Positions 1 through 11,000 of a stretch of 64,000 bases of DNA are shown here, in pieces. Where the stretch lies: the NCBI RefSeq assembly GCF_000003815.2, contig NC_049997.1, positions 7,852,784 to 7,916,783 on the forward strand, read 5' to 3'. How positions within the stretch are numbered: the stretch's first letter is position 1; each line of letters starts with the position of its first letter. Source of the DNA: Branchiostoma floridae. Lineage: Eukaryota; Chordata; Leptocardii; Amphioxiformes; Branchiostomatidae. The notes under the pieces are model-generated. The model saw nothing but the letters and a program-made list of their open reading frames with translations. It had not been told where the DNA came from and made no database searches. The position numbers and the translations under genes are program-made.

Positions 1-43
1 CTCACTACTTTCGCTTCCGTGGTTAGCAAGCGAAAGTAGTGAG
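1..43. repeat. Perfect 16-bp inverted repeat (hairpin)
   Basis: Bases 1-16 and 28-43 are exact reverse complements, separated by 11 bases. The arms read CTCACTACTTTCGCTT and its complement. It sits just downstream of the sialidase exon on the minus strand, so it falls in a sialidase intron. It could be the edge of a foldback transposon cut by the window start. Confidence 0.6.
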
Positions 44-126
44 CCAGCAGTCACTATGGAGGATGGTACTCAGGCTAGATACTATATCATTACTACCAAC
101 ACAGATGAGCTTCCATCTACACTTAC

Positions 127-340
127 CTTTTGTCAGGCACACAGCAGACAGTCTGAACGTCTGACCACTCCACCCCTCCCCCCTCCTGCAGGACCCCCCT
201 CTTCATCACGATGTCCATGGGCCCCCAGTCCTTGTACGTGTCCTTCCTGGCCTCACAGAAGGCGAGGAACACCCCCTCATGGTGCACCAGGGCGGGGATA
301 CGGAATGTGTGGTAACCCTGCTGACCCTGCGAGAATACAA
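127..340 (-). CDS. Sialidase (neuraminidase) exon with the FRIP motif, partial gene
   Basis: Read on the minus strand, this exon encodes VFSQGQQGYHTFRIPALV, then a stretch with LAFCEARKD and DIVMKRGVLQ, then a segment ending VQTVCCVPDK. The FRIP box, the AFCEAR segment and DIVMKRG match the N-terminal part of GH33 sialidases, in which the arginine of FRIP belongs to the triad that binds sialate carboxyl. The acceptor CAG is the complement of 341-343. The donor AAAAG|GTAAGT has its last exon base at 127. The exon starts in phase 1 and ends with two bases of a split codon. The Asp-box repeats and C-terminal catalytic residues would lie to the left, outside the window; 5' exons lie to the right and were not found. 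Whether the enzyme is cytosolic or membrane type cannot be told from one exon. Confidence 0.85.
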
Positions 341-2870
341 CTGGGCAGGGGGAAACAACAATTAATCTAATTAATTCTAATCATGAGAGCTAAATACCTT
401 CATTTCATTTCATTTATTTGGAATGCTACAATGCATGACACGTGACAGCAAGGCAGCGGAGCTGGTGACGGCTGTCACTAGTACATACAAATACAAATAC
501 AAACCTTGAGAGACAATTGACTTGATACTGAACCATGTGTTATCCAGCTCCAAGAGACCATGTCTTGCAAAATAATCTATGTTAAGGAAGGACAACAACA
601 ACAACAATTTTTGATTTATTTGACTGTCTCTTCAATCAATTAATCAATCAATCAAACAATCAATCAATCGATTGTTGAATCTGCAAGCAAACAAAGGAAA
701 GAACAGGTGATTTAGATACCTATTTATTTGTTTGTTTGTTTAATCATTAAACTATGATTAAAACTATCCTTGGTCTGCCAGAATTACCATGGGGCGGGGG
801 TTAGTTTTCTCATATATACAATGATAATCTTATTAGTTATTAACAGTTGTTTATTCAATTTCATAGTTATTGCAATTTACGAAGAACATCCTATTGCTTA
901 TTCAATTGTCTAGAGCGACAATATCCCAAAATCAATTTATATGAACAAACATTTGATTATGGGCACCACATATATTGATATACCTTGATACCTTGATATA
1001 CCTGCATATATACCCAGGTAAATATACCTGCTGACGTGGTGCCCCGCCCCCCTCCCGTGTAGACTATTTGACATTCAGTAGTTTCTAGCGAGGACCAATC
1101 AAATACTACTAGCTGCTGGCAGGTCACTGACATTGGGCGATAACTGCGAGCTTTTCGCACCCTTGCTTATCATGCAAATGCCGTGAACTCAAATCAAGCA
1201 GGCATTATTGTTCGTCATTTTGCACCGTGCGGGAGCTTTACTTGCTCACAAACAACTGCAGATATCAGTTTAAAAAGTTTACTTTGGTGATCAAAAGGTG
1301 ACGGGACTGTAGCGAGTTTTCGTGCCATTAAACTTTTTGAAATGACGGGCCTACAGTTTACTTCCGTCTCTTTTATTACGCGCTTTGTCACTTTAGTTCT
1401 ATTTTTTCGTCAACTTGAATCTCAAGGCTTCGTGGCGTAGTTGACTAGTGATTGGTTTAGTAACTTTTGGACCAGAGTTCGAACCTGACGTGTTGCAATT
1501 TTTTAAACTTTTTAAAAAAGTTTTCTTTGTTCAATATTTTACTTTTTATCACTATACGGTCGTACTTTTGTAACTGAAATGTTTCGCTTCTTGTCACTCC
1601 CCAAAAATGTGTCACCCCCAAAAGTGTGACTTTTAGTACGTGTCACCCTATGTTTCACTGCTATTTCCTTGCATTCACAAAAATAAAAACAGTACGTAGT
1701 TCTACAACTTACAACTTGTACCTTGTAACAAGGTAAAGAGACGTCTCTGATGACCAGGTGTACAACGGCTGTAGTAAGTTGTCAAATATATGCGTTATGC
1801 ACTCAAGTCGTGTTGTTTGCTGATTATTCAGTCCGTCCTTCTAATGTATTGACGGTATTTAACAGCTAGTAATCGACGGACAATAGGTGTGAAACATTCC
1901 TCCCTGACCCTCGCGTGCCACCGGTCTGGCGTTAATTGGTTACTCTGCATTTGAAAGAACCGGCTTCATGGGCGTTGACCTCGCTAGAAATCTACTTCAT
2001 AACATTTAGAGCTAGGCCCCCCCTCCCCCTACCTCCAAAACAAAACACTTTCTATTCTAAAACTGTGATAGAAAAGTAAATCAAGCTTTGAGAATGATGC
2101 TTGATGTTCTCAAAGGTATGATGAAATGTTGTACCACTAGAAATTTCATAATATGCTTGATTGAGACGTTCTTTTGTTTGTTAAAAAGTTTACAAAACAC
2201 ACCTTCCACGTCCATATTTGCCGCTGAATTCCCGGTCGACCACTTATTTTTTTGGAAGAGATCATTGAAGAATGGGGTTAAAGTTGCTTAAAGTTAATAA
2301 GAATGACATAATATTTACCTTAACGGAACAAAATCTCATATATTAGTATAAATAATGCTATTTGTAATCTTAAAGTCAAAAAAATGGTAAAAAACATGAT
2401 ATTTATATGGATTTGTAAATACAATATATATTTCCCCTCAAGGGAGGTAATGTGATGATCCATCAGCTGATGAACTTTGACCTACATAGTGGTGGGACTG
2501 ATGTGAAAACAGGTAAGAATCGTGAGACATCTTCCCATGTTTGGTGTCATCTAACGCCTGTTTTATGTTGTTGGTGGTTGAGCATGTATGTTGAAGGACT
2601 AACCACTGTCTAAGCGATGTTTTGCTGATACTTTTCTCTAGAAAAAAGTTACAGGGTAGCCGTACGACTTGAAAACTGTTGAAGGCGTTCTGCAAAATAT
2701 ATTCCAGTAAGGTTGCTGAACGTATAACGGTACTAATATACATATGCCAACGTCAAAGGAGATGTGAAAGAACAAAATTACTAGTATTTTTATTCATAAT
2801 CAAATAAACTTTCTTCAATCGTTGTTTTTAGATTAGCATGCTTGCAACAGTTTTGGGGTTCCCATGGGAT
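341..2870. other. Sialidase upstream flank: no recognised coding exon
   Basis: Small-repeat DNA without a convincing exon. Visible items are a CAA run near 595-606, an ATCA/CAAT tetranucleotide run at about 634-672, TTTG repeats near 727-742, and a tRNA-like element near 1424-1497. The first exon and promoter of the minus-strand sialidase should lie here or further right, but I could not identify them. Confidence 0.5.
1424..1497 (+). mobile_element. Possible tRNA-derived SINE head
   Basis: A box-A-like sequence TGGCGTAGTTGACTAG begins at 1433. A box-B-like sequence GAGTTCGAACC lies at 1475-1485, at tRNA-like spacing, followed by T- and A-rich sequence. The acceptor stem does not pair, so a functional tRNA is unlikely. 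No second copy of this version was seen in the window. Confidence 0.35.
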
Positions 2871-4815
2871 GTCATACCTTGATGATACCTTGATGATGTC
2901 TAGGTGAAGTAGGCTGCGCCTGTGTAGTCACCCTCCTGACGATCGTGGTATCTCTTCTTACTCCAACATAAGTCCAACCTCGTTTTAAACGCGTTAACAG
3001 ACTCTGCCTCTACGACCTCAGCCGGCAGCGAGTTCCAATTTTGTACTACTCGAACCGCAAACGACTGGCGACGTACCAAGGACTTTGCCAGTGGCACCGT
3101 AAGCTTGAAGCGATGCCCTCTAGTTGACTGATGTTGACTCTCGGTGAAGAAACTCTGTGCTCTAACCCTCTCCCTTCCCGTGAGGAACTTAAAGACTTGT
3201 ATCATATCCCCTCTTGCTCTTCTATAGTGGAGTGATGGTAGCTTCAAACTCTCCAGCCTAACACTATACGGAAAGGACTTGAGTGTTGGGACCAGCCTTG
3301 TTGCTCTACGTTGTACCTTTTCCACAGTGTTCTGGTCGACTTTGAAATGCGGCCCCCAAACAGTGTTCGCATACTCTAAATGGGGGCGAACCATCGATTT
3401 GTAGAGGAGGGGCACTGTTACTTCATCCAAGTTACTGAAGGTTCTTTTTACCAAGCCCAATATTTGGTTTGCCTTTTGCGCTGAGACTGTGGTGTTAACG
3501 TGGAACTTCAACTGCTCGTCGACAGACACCCCGAGGTCTTTCTCGACTTTGGTTTCTTCCAGAATTAGCCCACCCAGTCTGTACTCTGCTCTTTGATTGC
3601 CTCTTCCCAAGTGGAGTACTTTGCATTTCCCAGCGTTGAAGGGGAGTTGCCACACCTCCGACCACTTTTCCACAGCTTGGAGGTCACGCTGAAGCGCTTC
3701 CTGATCCTCCTTGCATAGGATCGGTCTGTAGATTTTGCTATCGTCAGCAAAGATCTTCACTGCACTGGTCACAACCTCCGGCAGGTCGTTTATAAAAACA
3801 ACAAATAACGTAGGACCCAGAACACTTCCCTGCGGGATTCCACTCTTGACGTTACGCCAGGAGGAGTGCGCTCCATTGATAACTACTTTCTGCCTCCTGT
3901 TGCTGAGAAAGTCCTGTATCCACTTAAGTGTATGGCCCCTTATCCCATATGAGTGCAGCTTGACGAGTAACCTCTTGTGGGGAACTGAATCAAAAGCTTT
4001 TTTGAAGTCTAAGTAGATGCTGTCCACTGGTTCCCCCCTCTCTAGACACTGTGACCAATCGTTCATGACTACCAGTAGCTGTGTGGTACAAGATCTTTTG
4101 GGTACGAACCCATGTTGAGCGTCTGTAAATAACTCGTTTGCCATAAGATGGTCGACGAGTACATCTCTAATGATGGACTCAAGTGTCTTGACAACCACGG
4201 AGGTTAAGCTTACGGGTCTGTAGTTTCCTGGGTCTTGTCTGCTACCCTTCTTGTGGATCGGGGTTATATGTGCTGTCTTCCAGTCGGCTGGTACGCATCC
4301 CGCCTCCAGCGACTTCTTGAAAATAACTGATACTGGATACGACAGCTCACTTGCGAGTTCCTTCAGAAGTCTTGAGTGAAGACCGTCTGGTCCAGCTGAC
4401 TTTGTTGGGTTGAGTTCTGATAACTTCCTTTCTACAGTTTCCCTACTTATCTCGAAATTGTCAAGAACTGAAGTCACTGTTTTGGCGTTAGCTCTGGGTA
4501 TGCTAGATGTGTTCTCGTCCGTGAATACACTAGCAAAGAAGTTGTTTAGGACCTCCGCTTTGTCTAGGTCTGTCAGTGCCATTGAACCATCTGGTTTGAC
4601 CAGACTACCTATTTTGGGCCTTGTACTGAGACGGGACTTCGTGTACCTCCAGAAGTTCTTGGGATTGTCCTTAAGATCCCTCACCAGCCTGTGCTCGTAT
4701 TCACTGCACAACTGTCGTGTTAGACTTCTAAGTGAGTTTCTTACTGCTGCATACCTTCTGAAGTCTGCAAGACTACCAGAGCTTTTCCATTTTGACCACA
4801 TCTTCCTTTTCTTGT
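2871..4815 (-). mobile_element. CR1-type non-LTR retrotransposon, 5'-truncated
   Basis: The minus-strand ORF at 2900-4801 is followed by a short 3' UTR ending in two copies of an 11-base TACCTTGATGA-like unit (plus-strand orientation, about 2875-2896). Short terminal repeats of this kind are usual for CR1-group elements. No apurinic endonuclease is present, so the copy is truncated at its 5' side, near a CAAA-repeat tract at 4858-4882. It lies between the sialidase exon and the first MAN2C1 coding exon. Confidence 0.85.
2900..4801 (-). CDS. CR1/Jockey-group reverse transcriptase ORF2 fragment (633 aa)
   Basis: The translation has the order of motifs typical of a CR1-clade reverse transcriptase. 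An N-terminal linker (NPKNFWRYTKSR) is followed by SAGPDGLHSRLLKELA, ADWKTAHITPIHKKGSRQDP, NYRPVSLTSVVVKTLE, DAQHGFVPKRSCTTQLL, DSIYLDFKKAFDSVPHKRLL and SGIPQGSVLGPTLFVVFIND. The catalytic FADD box (normally YADD or FADD) lies in VKIFADDSKIYR, then come LGVSVDEQLKF and a C-terminal cysteine-free thumb. There is no internal stop or frameshift over 633 codons, so this copy is young. The start codon is only the first ATG after a stop a few codons upstream; the true ORF2 would begin with an endonuclease that is absent. Without endonuclease and promoter the copy should be immobile alone. Confidence 0.95.
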   Translation of the reverse strand: MWSKWKSSGSLADFRRYAAVRNSLRSLTRQLCSEYEHRLVRDLKDNPKNFWRYTKSRLSTRPKIGSLVKPDGSMALTDLDKAEVLNNFFASVFTDENTSSIPRANAKTVTSVLDNFEISRETVERKLSELNPTKSAGPDGLHSRLLKELASELSYPVSVIFKKSLEAGCVPADWKTAHITPIHKKGSRQDPGNYRPVSLTSVVVKTLESIIRDVLVDHLMANELFTDAQHGFVPKRSCTTQLLVVMNDWSQCLERGEPVDSIYLDFKKAFDSVPHKRLLVKLHSYGIRGHTLKWIQDFLSNRRQKVVINGAHSSWRNVKSGIPQGSVLGPTLFVVFINDLPEVVTSAVKIFADDSKIYRPILCKEDQEALQRDLQAVEKWSEVWQLPFNAGKCKVLHLGRGNQRAEYRLGGLILEETKVEKDLGVSVDEQLKFHVNTTVSAQKANQILGLVKRTFSNLDEVTVPLLYKSMVRPHLEYANTVWGPHFKVDQNTVEKVQRRATRLVPTLKSFPYSVRLESLKLPSLHYRRARGDMIQVFKFLTGRERVRAQSFFTESQHQSTRGHRFKLTVPLAKSLVRRQSFAVRVVQNWNSLPAEVVEAESVNAFKTRLDLCWSKKRYHDRQEGDYTGAAYFT

Positions 4816-4857
4816 TTTTTACTTGTCATACACTTAATCAAATCAAATTAACGTTAA

Positions 4858-4882
4858 CAAACAAACAAACAAACAAACAAAC
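4858..4882 (+). repeat. (CAAA)n microsatellite
   Basis: About six uninterrupted CAAA units lie between the CR1 fragment and MAN2C1 exon 1. Confidence 0.8.
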
Positions 4883-4937
4883 GTTATGTAAATAAAGTCA
4901 ATATAGACGGTTGCCTGTACATTCCAGGTCTGACAGC

Positions 4938-5032
4938 ATGGCAGTGGTGGTAAAGAATCGGGGGGCAACTCTGGAACGGGTGGAGAAGTTCATATCCAAC
5001 ATCTACTTCACTGATGTGAACCTCAGAGGAAG
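4938..5032 (+). CDS. MAN2C1: MAN2C1 exon 1, residues 1-32
   Basis: It encodes [18 protein letters not shown] followed by [14 protein letters not shown], a segment strongly conserved at the MAN2C1 N terminus. The donor is AG|GTGAGT and the exon ends with two bases of an Arg codon. An acceptor-like TTCCAG just upstream (ending 4928) makes this the second transcript exon, with the 5' UTR exon unidentified. Confidence 0.9.
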
Positions 5033-8000
5033 GTGAGTTTGTAGAACTGAAACAAGAGGTGTGTAGATTGTAGAAACAGTCTCCTGGCTTCCGGAATTCC
5101 AACCTGCGCTGAACCCGGGCCACCAGTTCACAAACTCAGCACCGCTATTATATAAACCATTACGCCAAAAGCTCAGAGCCTTTAGTGTTATCATCTTGGC
5201 GGCGCTTGAACCCCACTGTTCCAAAACTGCAGAAAGAGCATTTGTTATTTATCTAATTGCGCCAAACCTGGGCCATGAGATCACAAACCCAGTACCGCAA
5301 ACCATTACACCAAAAGCTCAGAGCCTTAAATGGCATGGTCATTTTGGCAGCACTTGAATCCCACTGTTACAGAACTGCAGAAAGAGCATTTGTTATTTAT
5401 CTAATTGAGTTTCACAAGATAGTATAATGGTAAAGTTCTCTGAAGTTGCCTCTGTCATATTTGTACAAATAATATTTGTGTTTCTGACAGACTTTACCCC
5501 CAGAAGGCCCCAGTGACGTCCCTGCACCACCACTGTACAGCTGACAGGATCAGTCATGACCAGGCCGTCAGCAGGGAGTTCAAACCCACACAGGTCGGAC
5601 ACAGCTTTGGGAAGACGTAAGCTTACTCATCAATCATTTAACTATTTTAATTTACTAGACTAAGTGTAGTTTACTACATGGCTTGTTTGTATGCTTGATG
5701 TTGTAAATTTATGATACAGTTCATACTGTACAATGTACAGTGAGATGCATCGTTGGTAAATATTTCAAAGTTAATGGCCCTTAACATGTCCAGATGATTG
5801 TGTTTCCTTTACATCTCAGGGGCCCTCACCTTTGACATATTAGCCCCATTGTAACTAATGCCTTGCATGCACAGTTTAAACCATAAACAGGCATATTATT
5901 AGTCATCAATGCTGTTAACAGCATTCAGGCTGCGATCGCATCTGAGGTGCCACGGAAGACATCAAAGTTATCATCGCAGTGCGATGGACATCCAACAACA
6001 ACAGCAATTGATTTCGTATGATAGCATCATATTTATCAATGCCTATGATGACATTATACAATGTATTTATCAATGCTTAAAAATATGTTGACATGTTATG
6101 CATGTATTTCAGATGGAGCACACACTGGTTCAAGGTCGAGTTGGATATTCCTAAAGACTGGGAGGGGTCAGAGGTCAGGTTCATCTGGGATTCTGGGTCA
6201 GAGGCCATGGTAAGTGGGGTCATAGTTCACAGTTATGCAACAGTCTCAGGCTCTCAGCTTAACTTAGTGATTATCTGCTCTCTCACAATGCATACCAACC
6301 TGAATGGTGAGTGAAAGAAGGAGTGGGCTTTAATTTAATGATGTTCTCAAAATGTTGAAAACAACATGGTGGGTGGGTGAAAGTACTGTACTTAGAGGAC
6401 CGCAGTGATTTAACTTACTGTAAATGCAGAAATGTTCGCGGTGGATTAATGTTCGCGGTTTTCGCGGTGACCATTTCACCGCGAATTTAAAACCACCGCG
6501 AACATTTTTCTACTATGATATTAGATTGCAGTCTATGGTGTTACCGCGAACTTAAATCCACCGCGAAAAGTCCTTTTTCCCGCTACCGCGAAATTAAATC
6601 CCCGCGAACTTAAAAACATTTACAGTATAAGCAAACACAGCCTGTATCAGCCATGGTTGCTCATTGAAGTGGAGGCTTCTGGCTGTGTCATGTTATCAAC
6701 TTATAACAAGTGCACACAAATGCTAAAAATGCTATTACTGTGTAGGTTGATTAATATCATTGTCAGGCTTCAAGGAGAGTGTAAAAAAACAGGCATTGCA
6801 AGAGTAATGTTAAGTTTAATCATGCATGATGCTAAATGTATCTCTGACACTTGACAATGGTTGCTAGGTGTGGCAGGACGGTGAACCCATCCAGGGCCTG
6901 TCAGGCGACACATACTCCAGGACTGACTACATCCTGACAAAAAGGCTGGACAAGGCACAACCTCACCAGTAAGTTTGTGGTAGTATTTATTCTGTTAATA
7001 ACTTCCCTAATGTGCCTTCGAAACTGTTGTAAGCAAGATTTGATATATATGATATAGCTGGGCATATGATGTTAGCTAAGGGTTTCTTGTTATTACATGT
7101 CTTGTTAGTAGTGTGCAGTGGTTAGTGACCCTGCCTCTGAACTGAGAGGTTGTGAGCTCTCTGTGACTAGTGTGAGCTTTGCATGATTCTCGAACAATAC
7201 TACATGACTGATTAACCTCCTCAACAATTTCCATGGTGTAATATCTAAAGCTAACAATCATGTTCTTTCCCCACCCTCCAGTATAACCCTGTATGTAGAG
7301 ATGGCAGCTAACGATATGTTCTCTCTCCACCCTCCAGTATAACCCTGTATGTAGAGATGGCAGCTAACAGTATGTTCTCTCTCCACCCTCCAGTATAACC
7401 CTGTATGTAGAGATGGCAGCTAACAGTATGTTCTCTCTCCACCCTCCAGTATAACCCTGTATGTAGAGATGGCAGCTAACGGTATGTTCTCTCTCCACCC
7501 TCCAGTATAACCCTGTATGTAGAGATGGCAGCTAACGGTATGTTCTCTCTCCACCTCCAGTATAACCCTGTATGTAGAGATGGCAGCTAACGGTATGTTC
7601 TCTCTCCACCCTCCAGTATAACCCTGTATGTAGAGATGGCAGCTAATGGTATGTTCTCTTTCCACCATCCAGTATAACCCTGTATGTAGAGATGGCAGCT
7701 AACGGTATGTTCTCTTTCCACCATCCAGTATAACTCTGTATGTAGAGATGGCAGCTAACGGTATGTTCTCTCTCCACCTGCAGTATAACCCTGTATGTAG
7801 AGATGGCAGCTAACGGCATGTTCTCTCTCCACCTGCAGTATAACCCTGTATGTAGAGATGGCAGCTAACGGTATGTTCTCTCTCCACCCTCCAGTATAAC
7901 CCTGTATGTAGAGATGGCAGCTAACGGTATGTTCTCTCTACTCTCCAGTATAATCTGTATTGTAGAGATGGCAGCTAACGGTATGTTCTCTCCACCCTCC

Positions 8001-11000
8001 AGTATAACCCTGTATGTAGAGATGGCAGCTAACGGCATGTTCTCTCTCCACCTGCAGTATAACCCTGTATGTAGAGATGGCAGCTAACGGTATGTTCTCT
8101 CTCCACCCTCCAGTATAACCCTGTATGTAGAGATGGCAGCTAACGGTATGTTCTCTCTACTCTCCAGTATAATCTGTATTGTAGAGATGGCAGCTAACGG
8201 TATGTTCTCTCCACCCTCCAGTATAACCCTGTATGTAGAGATGGCAGCTAACGGTATGTTCTCTCTCCACCTCCAGTATAACCCTGTATGTAGAGATGGC
8301 AGTTAACGGTATGTTCTCTCCACCCTCCAGTATAACCCTGTATGTAGAGATGGCAGCTAACGGTATGTTCTCTCTCCACCCTGCAGTATAACCCTGTATG
8401 TAGAGATGGCAGCTAACGGTATGTTCTCTCTGCACCTCCAGTATAACCCTGTATGTAGAGATGGCAGCTAACGGTATGTTCTCTCTCCACCCTCCAGTAT
8501 AACCCTGTATGTAGAGATGGCAGCTAACGGCATGTTCGGAGCAGGCCAGGGATCCATGATCAGCGCTCCTGATCCCAACAGAACCTTCACCCTGTCCCGG
8601 GCAGAGTTAGCTGTGTTAGACAGGGATGTCTACAACCTACTCATGGACTTTGAAGTCATCTTTGATATGGCAAAGGTATGTATAGTTTAGGAGTGGGTAC
8701 CGGTACAGAAATTTCTGCAGGAAGGACAGGTCTGTTTCATGTCCAGAGGATTAGGTCCCAGTCCGGTGCATCGTACTCAACCCTGTCATTCATTTACATT
8801 GTGATGGTTTTATCCCAAGCAGGATAAAAGAGTTTTTGTAGTGTTTGCAGTTCAAACAATTCTGTTTAGTAGTAAATAATACAAAGGAAACATACAATCT
8901 ATGACATATATTCAGACAGTCATAGATTTGCATTGGTAAATGCTCAAACTTTCAATCCTGTCGTCTTCATGTAGCACATCTCAGAAGAGAACCAGCGTGG
9001 TTACCAGGCCCTGTACACAGCTAACCAGATGGTGAACATGTGTGATGTCAGGGACAAGTCCACGTACCCGCGGGCCAGGGAGATCGCTCACAACTTCCTG
9101 TCACAGCGGAACGGGGACTCCCAACATGTCATACATGCCATGGGACACTGCCATATTGACTCTGGTGAGGATTTGAAAAAAATGTTGTTTGGAGTAGAAG
9201 TTTTACACAATGTTACTTTGCAGATACTTGAACACATCTCAAACTGTAACGCTGGTTCACCTTTATTTGTTGGATGACCTATTTCTGTTATTTAAAAACA
9301 AAGTGTTTGGTGATATCAAGTTGATGGACGTTGGTTTTAAATTGCAATATTTCCAGGATATTGCAGATTAAAACTACCAAATGTTGACTAAATACCCTGC
9401 TTTTAAAAACAACGGATATAGGTCACCCAATGGATAAAGGTGAACAAGCGTTACATGTATGTCATCCACATCCACCAACTTTCCTCCAACACTAGTTGTC
9501 CTAAACTTGGAGACGTAGATTTGTCATAGATAATAAAATATGTTTATGTATAGTTTTTCTTACAGTTTTGAATAGACTACTTTATCCTGTCTGACCTTTG
9601 GGCAATCTCCAAGGGGAGTGTAAAATATGGGCAAAAAGTCTTCTGCAAAGCCCAGATGATTGTACGGTGAAATCCCCCTAGAAGAAGAAAAGGCAGATGG
9701 ATGGATGTTTTTTTTAGACTGCATCCATCCAATTTGTAAGATGTCTCTGCTTCACCCCATGCCAAAGAACTTATTTTCCCATGATGCAGCGTGGCTGTGG
9801 CCTTATGCTGAGACCATCAGGAAATGTGGTAGGAGCTGGGCGTCGACCCTCCGACTCATGGAGGAGTACCCAGAATTCACCTTCACCTGTTCTCAGGTAA
9901 GATCCCCAGTTCAGTTCAGTCGTCCTTATCAGGTGACACTATAAAGTTTCTCCAGACGACTCTGTCACCCATGACAGACAGGAGGTCTCCGAAAACACTA
10001 AAGATTTCCAGGTCTCAAAAATCATTTCTTGGATAAGGTGTAATAGTGTACATAACAAACAGATTTAGATGCAGAGAAGACATTTGAGGAGAACAACTTG
10101 ACATAAAGTAGAATGTCAGCAAAACCTAAATACAAAACTCTTTTTGCTAAAGTATCTATCTGTTAACAAATGATACAACAAAAGTTGTATTTTTTCCATG
10201 ACATTCAAGTGTCTACAATATGCTATCTAATAGAGACCTCTGTCAGTCAGTCGGTCTTAAACAAGAATATACGATCTACAATATACATATATGTATAAGA
10301 TTCTCCAAATGCAGTGGAAGGTATGGCGGAACAGGTATTTCTTGTTAGAAGACGCCTTTTCAAGGTCGCCATACCAAACCATCCCGAATATCATTAGTAC
10401 ATAACAGTTTACAGATATCTTGATGAACCAAATAATTAAGTGCACAGCTCCAATTTGAGGTGCATCTTTTAAATTGTACATTCATATTCAATGTCAGTAT
10501 TTATATGGTGAGAGAATTGTACTTGATACATTTTCACAGGCCCAACAGTTTGCCTGGGTGAAGCAGCACTACCCCACCTTGTACCAGAAGATCCAGACTC
10601 GAGCAGCAGAGGGCAGGTTCATTCCAGTGGGGGGGACATGGGTGGAGATGGTGAGTCGGTACATGCAGTCAGAAAATCTTTTGTATTGTTTTTTATTTGT
10701 TTTGTTTGCATAATTAGCAAACTGCCTTTAGGCATAATACACTAGTTTTGTATCTGTATCTGTATCTATATAGCCGGTATAACTGCCGTTTGGCGTAACA
10801 CACCAGCTTTGCAGGCACGCGGCGCGGCAGCAGCTGGTTATATTACACCGAATGACTCGTTACCCCTAACTTTTGCACATCTATCTGCAAGAAGAGCTTA
10901 TGCAGCTTGTACGATACAAGCTGCATAAGGTTGAATCCAGAGAGTCAGAAAATGTAACATGCATTGGCATAATACCGGTCATAAGCCTTATACCGGTCGA

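Noticed and set aside
3735-4895. Plus-strand ORFs at 3735-4016 and 4410-4895
   Set aside because: Antisense shadows of the CR1 reverse transcriptase.
7420-8435. Minus-strand ORFs reading repeated [18 protein letters not shown]
   Set aside because: They are the reverse reading of the exon-derived minisatellite and change frame with each 54/55/56-bp unit; no splice sites on that strand and no family match.
7282-8497. Direct-repeat array considered as a CRISPR array
   Set aside because: Units are contiguous without unique spacers, the genome is eukaryotic, and each unit is explained by the exon 5 boundary.
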